This document shows, one piece after another, positions 22,601 to 35,092 of a stretch of 64,000 nucleotides of DNA; within the stretch, counting starts at the first letter, position 1; each line of letters begins with the position of its first letter. Location of the stretch: the NCBI GenBank assembly GCA_051294375.1, contig CM119271.1:10543376-10607375 (forward strand), read 5' to 3'. Made by a program: the position numbers and the translations under genes. This DNA is from Paraspadella gotoi (taxonomy: Eukaryota; Chaetognatha). The notes under the pieces are model-generated. The model saw nothing but the letters and a program-made list of their open reading frames with translations. It had not been told where the DNA came from and made no database searches.

Positions 22601-25600
22601 AGATAAAAGAAGAGAATAAGAAAAAGTGAAAAAAAATTAAGAGCAAACAATTTTAAATGTTGAAAATAAAATATTAAAACAAATTTTTAAAAGAAAAAAT
22701 CAAGAAAGAGCAGGGGGTTGCAATATTTTAATACATTAAATACCTTTCATTTCTAACCAATAACAAATGACCAGGAAGCGAACACGCAGGGTATTATTAT
22801 AGCTTCCGGGTTCAATCCTTTATTCTCAATTTTTCTATCGCTCCCGGTTTCGGGTTCTTCAAAAATCGGCCGCTTCCACAGTGTTCGCTTACGCTTTCCG
22901 GATCGCTGTCCACATCTCTGGACAGAACCATTCAATATAAGATTAAGCAGTCCCTGAGCTTCGGATCAGGCTGTAACACCGTGTTACAGCCGGGTTAAGC
23001 GCCCCGTCCCTCTTAACTGCAAAGGCTGGTGGATTTTAGTCCATCATACATCTCCCCCTCCTGTAGGGAGAAGTCTTGCGTCTCTTCAGTGAATTGTTGT
23101 TGTTGTTGGAAAGTTCGTCACCAAGTTGAGGCATGTCGCTGATGTGTGATTGGCGGAGAGTGCATCGCCAGGTTGAGGAATGTCGCCTGAAAGTGTTGTT
23201 GTTGTTATGTTTGGAAGTCGGGCTCACCAATGAAGAGGCAGTAATTATTGTTATGTATTAGTGACAGAACCGTTCATATAAAGCAATCCTGAGCTTCGGA
23301 TCAGGCTGTAACACCGTGTTACAGCCGGGTTAAGCGCCCCCCCCTTTAACTGCTAGGCGACCAACGGTTGGTGGATTTTAGTCCACCATACAACCATTCA
23401 TCAGCGGCCATTGTTGGGGAGGCAAGTCATTCGCCTCCCAACCCAAAGGTCCGGGGTTCTAGCCCGGTGGTCGCCCCAGCAGTTAAGAGGGACGGGGGCT
23501 TAACCCGCCTGTAACACGGTGTTACAGCCCGTCTCTTCATTATTAAATATTAATAATTAATTAATTAATTTTTTTTCAGGGTTGTTGGAATACATTACGA
23601 AAAATCTCGAGAAGCGCTATTCAAGGAATTGAGAGCGGGAACTTACGTCTGGGCCAAAGGAGTCGCCAATTTCGTTAAAAAACACGAAAAACTCAACCTT
23701 TTCCGCACAAAAAGTTTTCCTGCGAGGGTGAGTTAAAAGATTTTTCTTTTCTTTGGGGGGGGGAACTCTGAAATCGAATTTGATGCGAAATTGCGACTTT
23801 GTGACGCAGAAAGCGGGGATAAAAGCGCTTCGGTCAAGTGGAAATACGGAGAAGAAATGTACAAGAGTATTCGTAAGAATTTTATGATTGAAAAAAAATT
23901 TTCAAAAAAAAAAAAAAAAATTGGAAAACGTTTTAATGTTTTTCTACAACGACTTTATTTGTAAAAAACGTACATGTTTGGGCTTACATACAAGCCTTCT
24001 TCAGCGTTAACAAATTTTTACAAAACAAAAAAACAAAAAAAAAAAAAAATTTGTTAACGCTGAAGAAGGCTTGTATGTAGCGAAACCGTACGTTTTTTTA
24101 CAAATAAAGTCGTTGTAGAAAACATTAAAAACGTCAACCACAACGAAAAGAAGGAAATTCACGATGAAAAAAAAAATTAAAACGCTGAAATGAAAGAACA
24201 AATCTCTTTAATAATTCAGAAATGTCAGCGTGACATTCGAGGGCTGACAAAGGATTTGAAAATGGCCGATAATAAAACTGTGGACTTTAACGAGGACGGG
24301 ACGGTGCGTTCCGTGGATTTAGTCATCATCAACTTGAATCGGGAGAGAACTTGGGATAAGATTGGCGAGTTCAGAGGTGATCGATGATAATGCCTAGTAT
24401 GTATTGACCTTATTTTATTTCAAAATATGAACATGAGCTTGACCTGCTGTGTCATTATCTTGTAAGAGTGAGGGAGACCTTAATCCACCATAGCTTGTCC
24501 AAAGTCACAGGCAAGATAGCTATTTATTAAATGAATGGATAATTTAATATTGGTTGTACCATATACATACGTGTAATTGATTCTCTAACGTCAAAGCGCT
24601 ATTCAAATATATTCTTAATATTTATTTTCTCTTAATTACGGTATTTTAAACTTTATACACCCCTGCAAGGAACTTACTTGGAGATAAAGGATATCGTTTG
24701 GCCCGGGGGATCGAGAACTCATCCGATCGGAAGACCGGAGCGATATCAATTGACCATCGTGACTCTCAGAGAAGAACCTTACGTTTTTCTCAAAAAAATG
24801 GATCCGAAATTGGACAAGTGAGATTAGAAATGTGCCGGGCAACACTGTATAGTAGGGTGGAGTGATGAAAAGATTAAGCGAGTTAATAATATTTTTTATG
24901 TAATTAATATGTAATTAAAGAAAATCATGCCTTTTATAAAAAAATTTTAGCATAACAGTAGAGCAAATTGTATTTTCTTTGTAACAATATCCTTATAAAA
25001 TTTTTAAATTTCAAATTGATTTTTTAAAAATTTTAATAACAGATTGAAAAAAATAATAAACTTTTATAAAATATGTTATATGATATTTTAATGTTAAAGC
25101 TACGAAAAATGATAAAAATGGTTTATAATATAATAGATTCTATTACAAAAAGTTCAAAAGTTGAGATTTTTTTTTCTAATTTTGTTACTGAAGACAAATA
25201 AATTTATATTTTTTGTCCAACTTTTTATAAGAAATTTGATCTTTAAAAAAATTTTAAAAAATTATTTTGAAATTTTTTTATTTTATAAGGATATTACTAT
25301 AAGTATATTGTATTTTGCTTTTCTGTTCACAAAATAATATTAACAAAATACTTTTTATATTTAATAATCATGATGAAGACTCTAAACAAAAAGAGTCGAA
25401 ACATAGTTTAATTGAGGCTAATCGGTTTAAATTTTTTTTAGATGTTCATCGGTTAACGACAAGCCTTGCTTCGTTCCGAGATTGGGTCTTCCATCTGACG
25501 TGACCAACTTGACTGACTTATCACTCGCTCTTCAGAATGGAACCGAAATTCAGGGACTTAACTACACAGGTGAAATTGACAATTTGAAAAGTCATGCACA

Positions 25601-28600
25601 CCCTGATAGATAATAGATATTAAACTTGAATGTTTTAAGGTTGTAAGAGGGTTGGAGTTTGGTTAAGACAACCATACTTCACATCATGTCCATCACATCA
25701 TTGTCCACTCTTCAGTGTCTTGTTTCATAATTATAGTGAAAGGTTGTTTATAATTTGCTTGTGACACTTTTGAAAGATTGTAAGACGACAACGCAGTTAA
25801 TAAAATTGACATATTGATTATCAAAACAAATTATCAATGCCTTTCTCACGCGATTTTTATCAATTTTTTTTTATTTTTCGATGCAGAGGAAAAGTATTGT
25901 TGCTCTGGATTTTGCATCGATCTTTTGGAGAAACTTGCGGAAGAAATTGGATTCGACTTCAAACTTTATCAAGTGGAAGATCAAAAGTGGGGATCTAAGA
26001 ACGAAAACAACGAATGGAATGGCTTGATCAAGGATTTGGTAGGAAGATTGGAATAAAAAGATTTGGTATGAAGATTTTAGGGAGGAAAACAATTTATTTG
26101 TTTTGTTTCAACGAATTTTTTAGGACAAAATTCGTTGAAACAAAACATTTGGTAGGAAGATTGGAATAAAGAGAATGAATCAAGGATTTAGTAGATAAAA
26201 AAATTGATGTATTTAGTATGAAGATTGAAATAAATAGGATGGCTTGATCAAAGGTTTGGTAGGAAGAGTCGGAATAAAAAAAAAGGCTTGATCAAGGATA
26301 TAGAAAAAGATTGACCGAGGCTAAATAAATGAAATAGCCTTGTTCTGGATTTATTAGAAAGAAAATAATATTAAGAATGCTTTTATCCATGATTTCATGG
26401 AAATTTGGTTCATAATAGTTTAACATGTATAGATTTTAGTAAAAATTCGGTGGAATAATTAAAATGACATTTGTAACGTCACGCAACCACATCAGGTTGT
26501 TGGTAAAGCCGACATGGCAGTCACATCCCTCAAAATAACAACCGAAAGAAGTCAGGCCATAGATTTTTCAATTCCCATTCTGGAAACTGGCATAACCATC
26601 GTCGTCCTCATCAAGTAAAGAAGTGAAAATAGTTACATTAACAGAAACAAGGAACGGTTATTCCAAGGTGTTGCGCCGCATTACTTTTGTTTTTACTTAT
26701 CATGTCATTTATTACTTATAGTTTATAAGATTTCTTTAAAAAACAAAAGGCGGCGCCAGTAGTCACTTAGATTTGATTTTTAACAAATGAGCAACGAACT
26801 ATAGGCGAGTTATAATGTAAGTGGGACAGACCGACGGATAAACATACTGACGGACCGACCGACCGAAAAGTGACTTATAGAGTTGCTCCGCTAGTACTCG
26901 CGGCTAAACTAAAAAAGAGCTTTTACAATAATGTAACCGTCGTTGATTGCAGAGAAGGAAATATTTCCGCGACGGCGTTTCTGGAACCGTTTGAACTGAC
27001 CTCCTGGATCCTGATCTTGGTCGTCTGTGTGCACGCGGTCGGTGTGGCCATGCTGCTTTACGAATGGCTTAGTCCTTATGGGTAAGTCGAAGCTTTATAG
27101 TCGGGAATAGACTGACCGACCGGTCGATCGAAACGACTGTGACCGTGGAGAAAAAGCTTACCTCCTTTGAGGAGCTCGCGTTAGACTGTAAGATAGTGGA
27201 AGCTGAGAGCAAGCAACCAAGTTTAAAAAAGAAATTATTTATTTATTTGTTTAGTTATTTATTCATTCATTTATTGAAACTTCGAAATACATAGAATTAC
27301 TAAAACATCATTCAGCGAAACGGCCAGAGACCGGATTTTATTTAATTTTAACATATTTTAGTATAAATAAGTTATATCTTTATTTTTCTTCCGACTCATC
27401 AGGTACAATCTCCGTAGCCAGCCGCCCAGAGGCCACCGGTTCTCCTTTTTCCGCGCCCTCTGGCTTATTTGGTCCATGCTCTTCAAAGCGGCCGTGAATG
27501 TCAACTTCCCTAAGGGAATGGCGGCGAGATATCTGACAATGGTTTGGGCTCTCTTCGCAGTGGTGAGTTTGAAATGTGACACAGTTGGGGGAGGGGGTTC
27601 AACAATTTTAGGAAGAGTAATATATCAAGCTAGATATCGTGGATTAGTTAAAGAATTTGTTTTTTTTATCACTTTAGGTGTTTTTGGCATCGTACACTGC
27701 TAACTTGGCCGCTTTCATGATTGCCAAAGAGGAATTTTGGCAATTGTCTGGTAAGCGTTTAGTATTTTTTTTATCAATAAAATTGGTAATATTGATATTG
27801 ACTTTGATAATTCGATTGAAATTCAACGGACGCGCTACAACTAAGTTGGAAAATTTGTCGGGAAAGACTACATGCTTAGTTGTTTACTAATCTGTCCGTT
27901 TGTTTGCTCGTTTATATAATTATTAATTTATTAATTAATTCATTTAATCATTTTTTTTTCATTTCTCTTTGAATGGTTTTTCATTTTATTTATTTATTTA
28001 TTCATTGCTAAAAGTTTTTTTTATTATTAATTTATCTATTTGTTTTTATTGTTTAATTTTTTTTTTTCATCTCTCTAGGAATTAGGGACAAGAAGTTGGT
28101 CGAGGCGGCGACGCAGAATCCTCCCTTCAGATACGCGACGGTGAGATTCGGCGCCACTGAGGCCACACTTGCAAAGAACTACCCAGAGATGAACGAATAT
28201 ATGAACGTGAGTATTCATCTCTCATCTCTCTCGTCTCAATCACATCTCTTTTCATCACTTGACTTTTTTTTCGGTCTCTGCTTTTTACTATATATCGTCT
28301 CTCTTTGAAATTTATTTCTTTTTTAAAAATCACGTCTCATCTTTTTGTTTATATCGTCTTAATATCTTGATAACTTATTATTTCATTACATTTTATCTCA
28401 TTGTAAAATCATCTCGTCTTGTCACTCGTTAACAATGACTGATTCTCAATCTCATCTCATCTGATCTTATCACAATATCCACTCAAATTTAAACAAATCT
28501 TAACATCATGATCATCTCATCTCTTTGAATTTCATTTAGTTATAAATATTATTTACAATATCATCTCGGGGTTATTTCTATTGCTCTTTTTTAATGGGTG

Positions 28601-31600
28601 GTTTCTATATAAATTATAAGTATATCGCTACCTCTATATCCAACTGCACTTAATTTTAAATTTTTACTTTCCACAAAAAAATTTTAAAAAACCATGGCCG
28701 TTAACAAAAATGTATATTATTGTTTTGTTATCATTATTGATATACAATTATGAAACAACGTGAGCTACTATATCACAAAAGAAAAAAAAATGACACATTT
28801 CCTCGTTCAGCTACGAACCATCCAAAAAAAACATCAACTAGCCCCTCAACTGCAACTACAACTGTTTTTTTTTTTTGTAAAAATGTAAAGTATTTTATGG
28901 CTACAGTAAATTCATTCGTTTTTTTTCTCTTTCTAATTTACTGCCCGTCAGACGATTTTTCTCTCTCTGATCATTATATTGGAATGTCGAAGTATGTTGC
29001 CGTGTGTGTGATTGTATGTGTGTGTTCGTTTGGGAAAAAAAAACAAAAGAACTATCATAGTTTGACTTCGAACGTTTTAGCGACGACGTCGGGTTTGAAC
29101 GGATTGCACTTTTGTTGAATTTGCAGCGACGAGTCTCGTTTTACGTCGGTGACGTTGAGAGTCGCTGGTTCGCTCGGTTTGGGTATGTTCGCCCATCGGA
29201 CGTTGAAAGGGTCGAAGTCCGCGATGACGGGCGAGGTTTCGACCTGGCGAGGGGTTTAGTGTTTGTTTCGATTAGTTTAAATGTTTAGAGCGTTTATACG
29301 GAGTGTTATTTTGACGAGTAATTACCTGGGCAGTGGTTAAACTACCCGGATAGGTAGTGCTCGTGTGAATCGATCCGTTTTGTTGAGCTGGAACGTTTTG
29401 AAAAATATCCCCAAATTAATATAATAGTAAAATGAATAAATAGAAATTAACATTTTTACCATAATCATTTGCGAAAGATGGAACTTCGTTTTCGGGAATC
29501 GTGCTTGGAGCGTTTATAGTATTTGACCTGTTAAAACAAAAATGAACTACCTTGTCTGTCTGTCTGTTATGTTTTGTCGTGCGTTTTATTTTTTTGGTCA
29601 AACGAGCCATATATTTTTGTTTATTTTTTTAGTTTATATTTCGTTACCGCTGGTTGCGTCGTTGGACGTTGGACGGCAATTCGTTGACTCGAAGAGAGAG
29701 TTGCCTCTTGAAGGGCGAGACCGTCTGATTGAGGGTCGGAAATCCGCGGAACGAACCCTGTCGCTCAAACATTTCCGCGGACGTTTGGGGGCGTGGCATG
29801 GCGAACTGTAGATCCGGACCTGATTTGGTGGGGAAGAAGGGAGACGTGGAGGCCCCAAGGGGGTTCGACGGGAGATTTTGAAATATCATTTTTGGACTGA
29901 GTGTCCCCTTTCTATTTTTTTTTTATCCGAGAATTCAATTTTAACTAAATATATTTTTAAACTTGTTTGTTTCAGAGTCATGATTTTGGCAGAAGATTTA
30001 GTAGTTAATAGTTTGATTTGGTCTTTGTATTCCAATAACGTAAAAGAAAACAAATTATTTCTGGAGATAACATGATATTTATTTTTAAATAAGCACTGAT
30101 CTTCAGAGACTTCTGTCTCTCAAGGTTGCATAACACCTTGTTATGCATGTAAATAATTTGTTTTCTTTTATATTATTTTTAAACTTATCTCTAACCCTAA
30201 TCTCTAACCCTAACTAAAAAACCCTTATCACTAATTTCTAACCTTATCTTTAACTCTAGTTTATAACCCAAATCTCTAACCTTAAGCACTAACCAAGTCC
30301 TTGACCTTAACTGCGAATCTAATACCAAACCTAATCCCAACCTTTATTCTAATCCGAATTTAAGATAATAAAATGGGGCGTTCTGGGAAAATAAGGCCTA
30401 TTTTTGTTGACCGATTGAAGAGGGGATGTATTTAGTAAATTCTGTTCGTTTGTAATGCGGAGCTTTATGTCACGTAATTGACCCGAATTAGCTAATTGAC
30501 GAAATCATTGGTGTCAGGGACTTTTGACTTTTCTTTCTGCAAGGTTCTTCAAGCCATCGTGGCAATCTGACCTTAAATTTGGACACGGAATATTTAAAAA
30601 AATGGAACTATTGCGGCTTGTAATTATTTATCCCTATTTAATATTTTTTTTATCATTTATTGTGAATATATTGTGTTCTTTAAACGAAGAATTATTCTTT
30701 TCAAATCTCAGTTGCTCTTGGTAAAGTTGCTCCTGGTTTTTTAAGCAAAGAATGTGACTTGATGATGATAACTAATCGGTAATTTTGATTATGACGAATG
30801 ATAATAATAAAATAATAATATAATAATGATAATAATCTGACGACCAACCTGGCCTCCTTTCCGGAACCGCTTCCGTTATCACAGCTGACTGCGGATCCGC
30901 CATTTTCTCCGTCAATGTCATTTGCCTGAAGGAGCCGGTTCGAGCAAAAGCTGTTTTGTTTTCGTCGAAAGAAACGGTGACCTGAAGAAAAAAAAGGGAA
31001 ACAGTTTTGTAATTCGATTAAATATATAATGAATTTAAACTCAAAAATAATATTATTATAGTTAAAGATAGTTCAATTTTATGTCATTTTTTGTTTTTTT
31101 AACCAATCACCTTTCATTCGAGTCGTTAAATCTTGATTTAACCAACCCTATTTATTAAGTTTGTTCATTATTTATAGTGTATTTATTCTTTTTTTAAATT
31201 GCATATGATTCAAATCCATCCAATGACTTATATTACTCAATCAAAGAAAATCAATTTATGCAATGCCCGACTAAATATAATGCGTCCTCCCTAAAACTCT
31301 TTTTTTTTCGTATTAATACTATTATTATTTCTTTTTTTAATCTTTAAATCTTTATTAATACTGAGGCGGCTAACTTGTCGTCTTCGTCGTTGTTGTTGTT
31401 ATCAGCTTCTACAATACTATTATCATTTCTTTTTTTAATCTTTGTACATAAAAGTTTGAAAATCATAAAAATCTTATCGGTTTATTTACCTCGCATTCTT
31501 TGTCTCTCTTAATCTTCCTCTCGAGACAAAGTGCAAAAGCGCAACCGACCGCGTGGCTCAGGCGTTCGCCTGTTTAACAGGGAGAATTACGATATGATTA

Positions 31601-32130
31601 ATAGATTATAATTAATATAAAAGATTTTGATCAAAATATATATTATATAACGCGAATCACTGCTGTATATATTCGAGTTATGTCACATTTTGCGGTTTTA
31701 ATTAACGTCCGGGCGGAACGAAATATCATTCTTCCGTGACAAAACTGGACCGAGCACGAAATGAAAATATGAAATGCATTTCCTGATTTCGCTAATTTAA
31801 TAAGTCGTTGACACTAATTTTTTTGCACGCCATTGTCTCTAGACGGATTGACTGCAAAATGAATCGATAAAATTACCGACAATTAATGAATGATTAGCGG
31901 TAATTAGAGATATAGATGAATATAGATTAATATAGAGAGAGAGAATTTTTTTTACGAAACGGATTTGTCTTCCAAGGACTGACAGACTAAAAGCTCGAAA
32001 GGATGGACCGACGGACAAACATACTAACAACTATATATAGATAGACAGACAGACAATCGGACAGACCGGACAGACGCGATCAAGGTAGACTTACAGGCAA
32101 ACGAGCAACGAATGAATGAAATAAAGAAAG

Positions 32131-32220
<90 letters not shown>

Positions 32221-35008
32221 GAAGGAAGGAAGGAAGGAAGGAAGGAAGGAAAGAGAATGAGAGTAATTGGGGAGACCTGGAAGAGGAGAGAAAGATAAAG
32301 CGAAACAGACAGATCGATCGACAGTCAACCCAGTTCCTCACCAGATTCCGCGACTGACAAAAATCCATGGCACAACCATCGCCTGGTGGTTCCGTCCCGA
32401 CAGATGTAAGCGAATCCCCGATCGTGGTTTCGATCCGGAGCGCAGAACGACACCTTCTCGATCGTTTGGTCCACGAGAAGACCCTTGGACTCGAGGTCGA
32501 CGACGCGGAGGCCGTCGCCGCTCACGTGAAGGATGGCGCGGACCTGTGGGGAGTGTTGGGGTTTTGGGGGGGGGGTGCGTTAAGAGGATTGGCGAAGGTT
32601 ATTGAAAAGATAAAGTCTATTTAAATTGTTTTTTAACTATGTTAAGGTTTATATAATATAATATAATTTTTATATCGGTTGTACCAATCTCATAATTAAT
32701 TAAATCTATGAACGAACTAGTATATAAAAAAAAATCGATTAATCACGTCATCAACATCCAACTATCCAATTAGAAAAAAAAACTAAATTACTAAACCGAA
32801 CTATCGCTCGCAAATCAAATCAATAAATCGGTCAGAGAATTCAATTCAATCAAATCGGTCAAAATTCATTCAATTAAGTCTATCAAAATCAAAACGGTCA
32901 GTTATAAATCAATCCAATCGAATCGCATCAAATCAAAGAACTACGCCAATCACATCGAACAATCAATCCCTCTTTTAATCACCGGCTTGGTTCCGTTCTG
33001 CTTGCAGCGCGCCTTCAGACTCTTGACGGCGTCTTCGCAGACGGGCATCCCTCGAGACTCGAAGACTTCGATGCAGCCCAAGTATTTGACTTCGTAAGAG
33101 GACGTCCCTTGCTTAACTTGAATCTCGTCCTGTTCCCATTGATGGGATTTAGAGCTGTCCGACCCGTCCTTGGGGAAAAAAAATGGGGGGAGGGGAGGGG
33201 CTGAGTACTTTTTATGGGATAGGTTGTTGTTGTCGTCGTTTTTGTTATGGTTGTAGTCTTTGTTGTTGTACTTGTGAATCGCAATGATTCTAAAGTTGAC
33301 CGTGAGAATAAGATTAATGAGTGTAACCGAAACAAAACTAAATATGTAATATGTATTATGTCGCCTTCCATAATAACAAAACCTTTCCTTTTTGCCTTCC
33401 TGGAAACGAAACCTTACTTTTTTGTCATGAATTTTTTACTCACCCTACAACCAAGCAATGCCTTTCGCCTTCCATACAAACAAGCAATATGTTTTGGTTT
33501 CACCCACAACATCGAGCACAATCGAGCATTACGTTTTGGAAGCTCGAATAGTTCAGACGAAAGTAGTTCCAAATGTTCGTTATTTGAGTCACCGGGACGT
33601 CCCTCTAGCCTTCCCAACATACAAACAATACAATACAATACAATACATTTCGCCCCCACATCAACCAAGCAATATCTCTCGCCGTCCAAAGAAAACGAAA
33701 CCCTTACCTTTTTCCCCTCTTAAAAAAGCCAACGACTCACCTTCCTCTTTCTCAACGACATCGTCCGTCTGAATCGATCGATCTTCTCGGCCACGTGTCG
33801 GTCCTTCCCCAACCGAAAACTCCGCCCCCCTTTTCGCGATGGGCGTGGCGGGTCGACCTCCGCCTCCAGTTCCTCGTTGGTGGCGTCGTCGTCGTGTTGA
33901 CGTCGCCCGAACGCGTCGTCGGCGACGCCGTCCGTCGGCGACGAGGCGCCCTCTGTCGTGTCGCGTAGCCAGTCTTCGTTCTGAGACTAAGAGACAGGTT
34001 TTTCGTTTAAGGTTCGGATTCATTTATTTTTTTATTTTTTTATTTATTTTAAATTCTTTCAAATTCAAGACATTTTGAAAAGTATTTTTTCTGTTATTAT
34101 TGGCACGCGATATGCCTTGGTAAACTTTAAAATAGAATTCGAAAATAAGTTCTGCCACAGGTTTATAATTCCTCAAAGTTTAGGGTCTTCATTATTTGTT
34201 CAGCCACTTCTTAGCAATACTGCCACTTCTACTAGAGTTTTCTTTGTAACATATCATTGAAATGTTAATACTATCATTATCACAATCTCCCCCCCCAAAA
34301 AAAAATGCGTCGCATTTTCCCCCCAACCTGTTTTCGCTTTTTCTGCGAACGTCTGAAGCTCGTCCGCTGCTTCATAGTCCCAAACGAGTGCGAGTGTCCG
34401 GGTTGTAAGTTCCCCATATTTCGTCGTCGTCGTCGTCGTCGTCGTCGTAGCGATTCGGACGTGGAATGTTGTCACAAGATAGACGCCATAGTCATGAGCG
34501 ATTTTATTAAATTGCCAACAACAACAACAAAAAAAGAGGAAAACAATTCGTCTACGAGTTTTTCAACATCATCATTCGTCGAAGTCCTTCCGGGAAAAAA
34601 ATTAAAATTGAGCCAAAGTTTTTTTGTTTGTTTTGTTTTTTGTTTTTGTTTTTTTTTCAAAGTATTTCTGAGTCTACATCGTCGAGAGAAAAATCTTTGA
34701 AATAGACAGTCATGGGAGTGGATAGTGGATAGTGGATACACTTAATCTTCGTATTTTTCTCTCTCTCCCTCGCCCGTTTCGACAGCAGGTATACGCGGCG
34801 ACGGAGCACCGGCTTTCGAAGAGTAGATTTTCAGCCGGATCGCCGGATTTTCTCGGCTGAAAATCCGGCGAAACTCCCTTACCCGACTGGCGAAAGCCGC
34901 GGCTAGAGAGGAGCTGGGTAGGTTCGAGAAAAAAAAAGGGTTCCTGCGGCGATAGAGAGAGAGAGAGAGAGAGAGGCCCGATCCTCACCGATCCAGCGCG
35001 CATGACGA

Positions 35009-35092
<84 letters not shown>

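Larger units (their letters stand above)
20633..22920. mobile_element. Non-autonomous hAT-type DNA transposon with 8-bp target duplication
   Basis: The ends are inverted: CAGAGATGTGGAAGCGATC at the left, and CAGAGATGTGGACAGCGATC when the right end is read on the minus strand. Directly outside both ends is the same octamer GACAGAAC (20625-20632 and 22921-22928). An 8-bp duplication and CAGRGATG-like termini are typical of the hAT superfamily. Removing 2288 bp restores an R1 repeat. Subterminal GGAAGC/GCTTCC motifs recur. There is no transposase frame; the interior is TTAATCAA-type tandem repeat, a CT microsatellite and a hammerhead-like motif. Confidence 0.85.
20594..23549. repeat. Repeat family R1: tandem copies, the first split by a hAT-like element
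   Basis: Copy A is 20594-20632 plus 22921-23230, split by the element at 20633-22920. Copy B is 23231-23549. Copy B is a foldback: AGGCTGTAACACCGTGTTACA with its downstream sequence (about 23304-23367) recurs inverted at about 23463-23529, and the ends are GAAGAGGC at left and GTCTCTTC at right. Between the arms lie a hairpin GGGAGGC...GCCTCCC and a T-arm-like CCGGGGTTCTAGCCCGG, suggesting a tRNA-derived segment. Confidence 0.7.
17730..24376 (+). other. GluN2-like amino-terminal domain exons
   Basis: Exons: 17730-18004, 18671-18803, 18875-18945, 19666-19781, 20184-20302, 20461-20553, 23580-23727, 23810-23872, 24220-24376. Recognisable blocks include [76 protein letters not shown] and [18 protein letters not shown]. 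Exons 18671, 18875 and 19666 each need more than one reading frame to recover the conserved protein. The 20553 donor (TAG|gtttac) was chosen because it restores phase with the next exon; a stronger-looking gtaggt at 20550 does not. The small exon 23810-23872 is the least certain. Confidence 0.75.

Noticed and set aside
23455-23530. A tRNA gene in the R1 repeat
   Set aside because: Only a T-arm-like hairpin is recognisable; there is no acceptor stem, anticodon arm or D-arm in proper order, and the segment is repeated as part of R1.
23734-23809. A 5' extension of exon 23810 in the frame coding [14 protein letters not shown]
   Set aside because: No acceptor precedes it and it would start in a G homopolymer; the 63-bp exon from 23810 keeps phase with both neighbours.
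32112-32357. Lys/Glu-repeat open frame on the plus strand over the GAAA tract
   Set aside because: It is a microsatellite artefact lying next to, and opposite in strand to, a Numb exon.
34305-34700. Plus-strand 131-codon frame (Cys- and Arg-rich) in the Numb first intron
   Set aside because: The Arg run comes from a GTC triplet repeat, the rest is low complexity, and there is no splice or family support.
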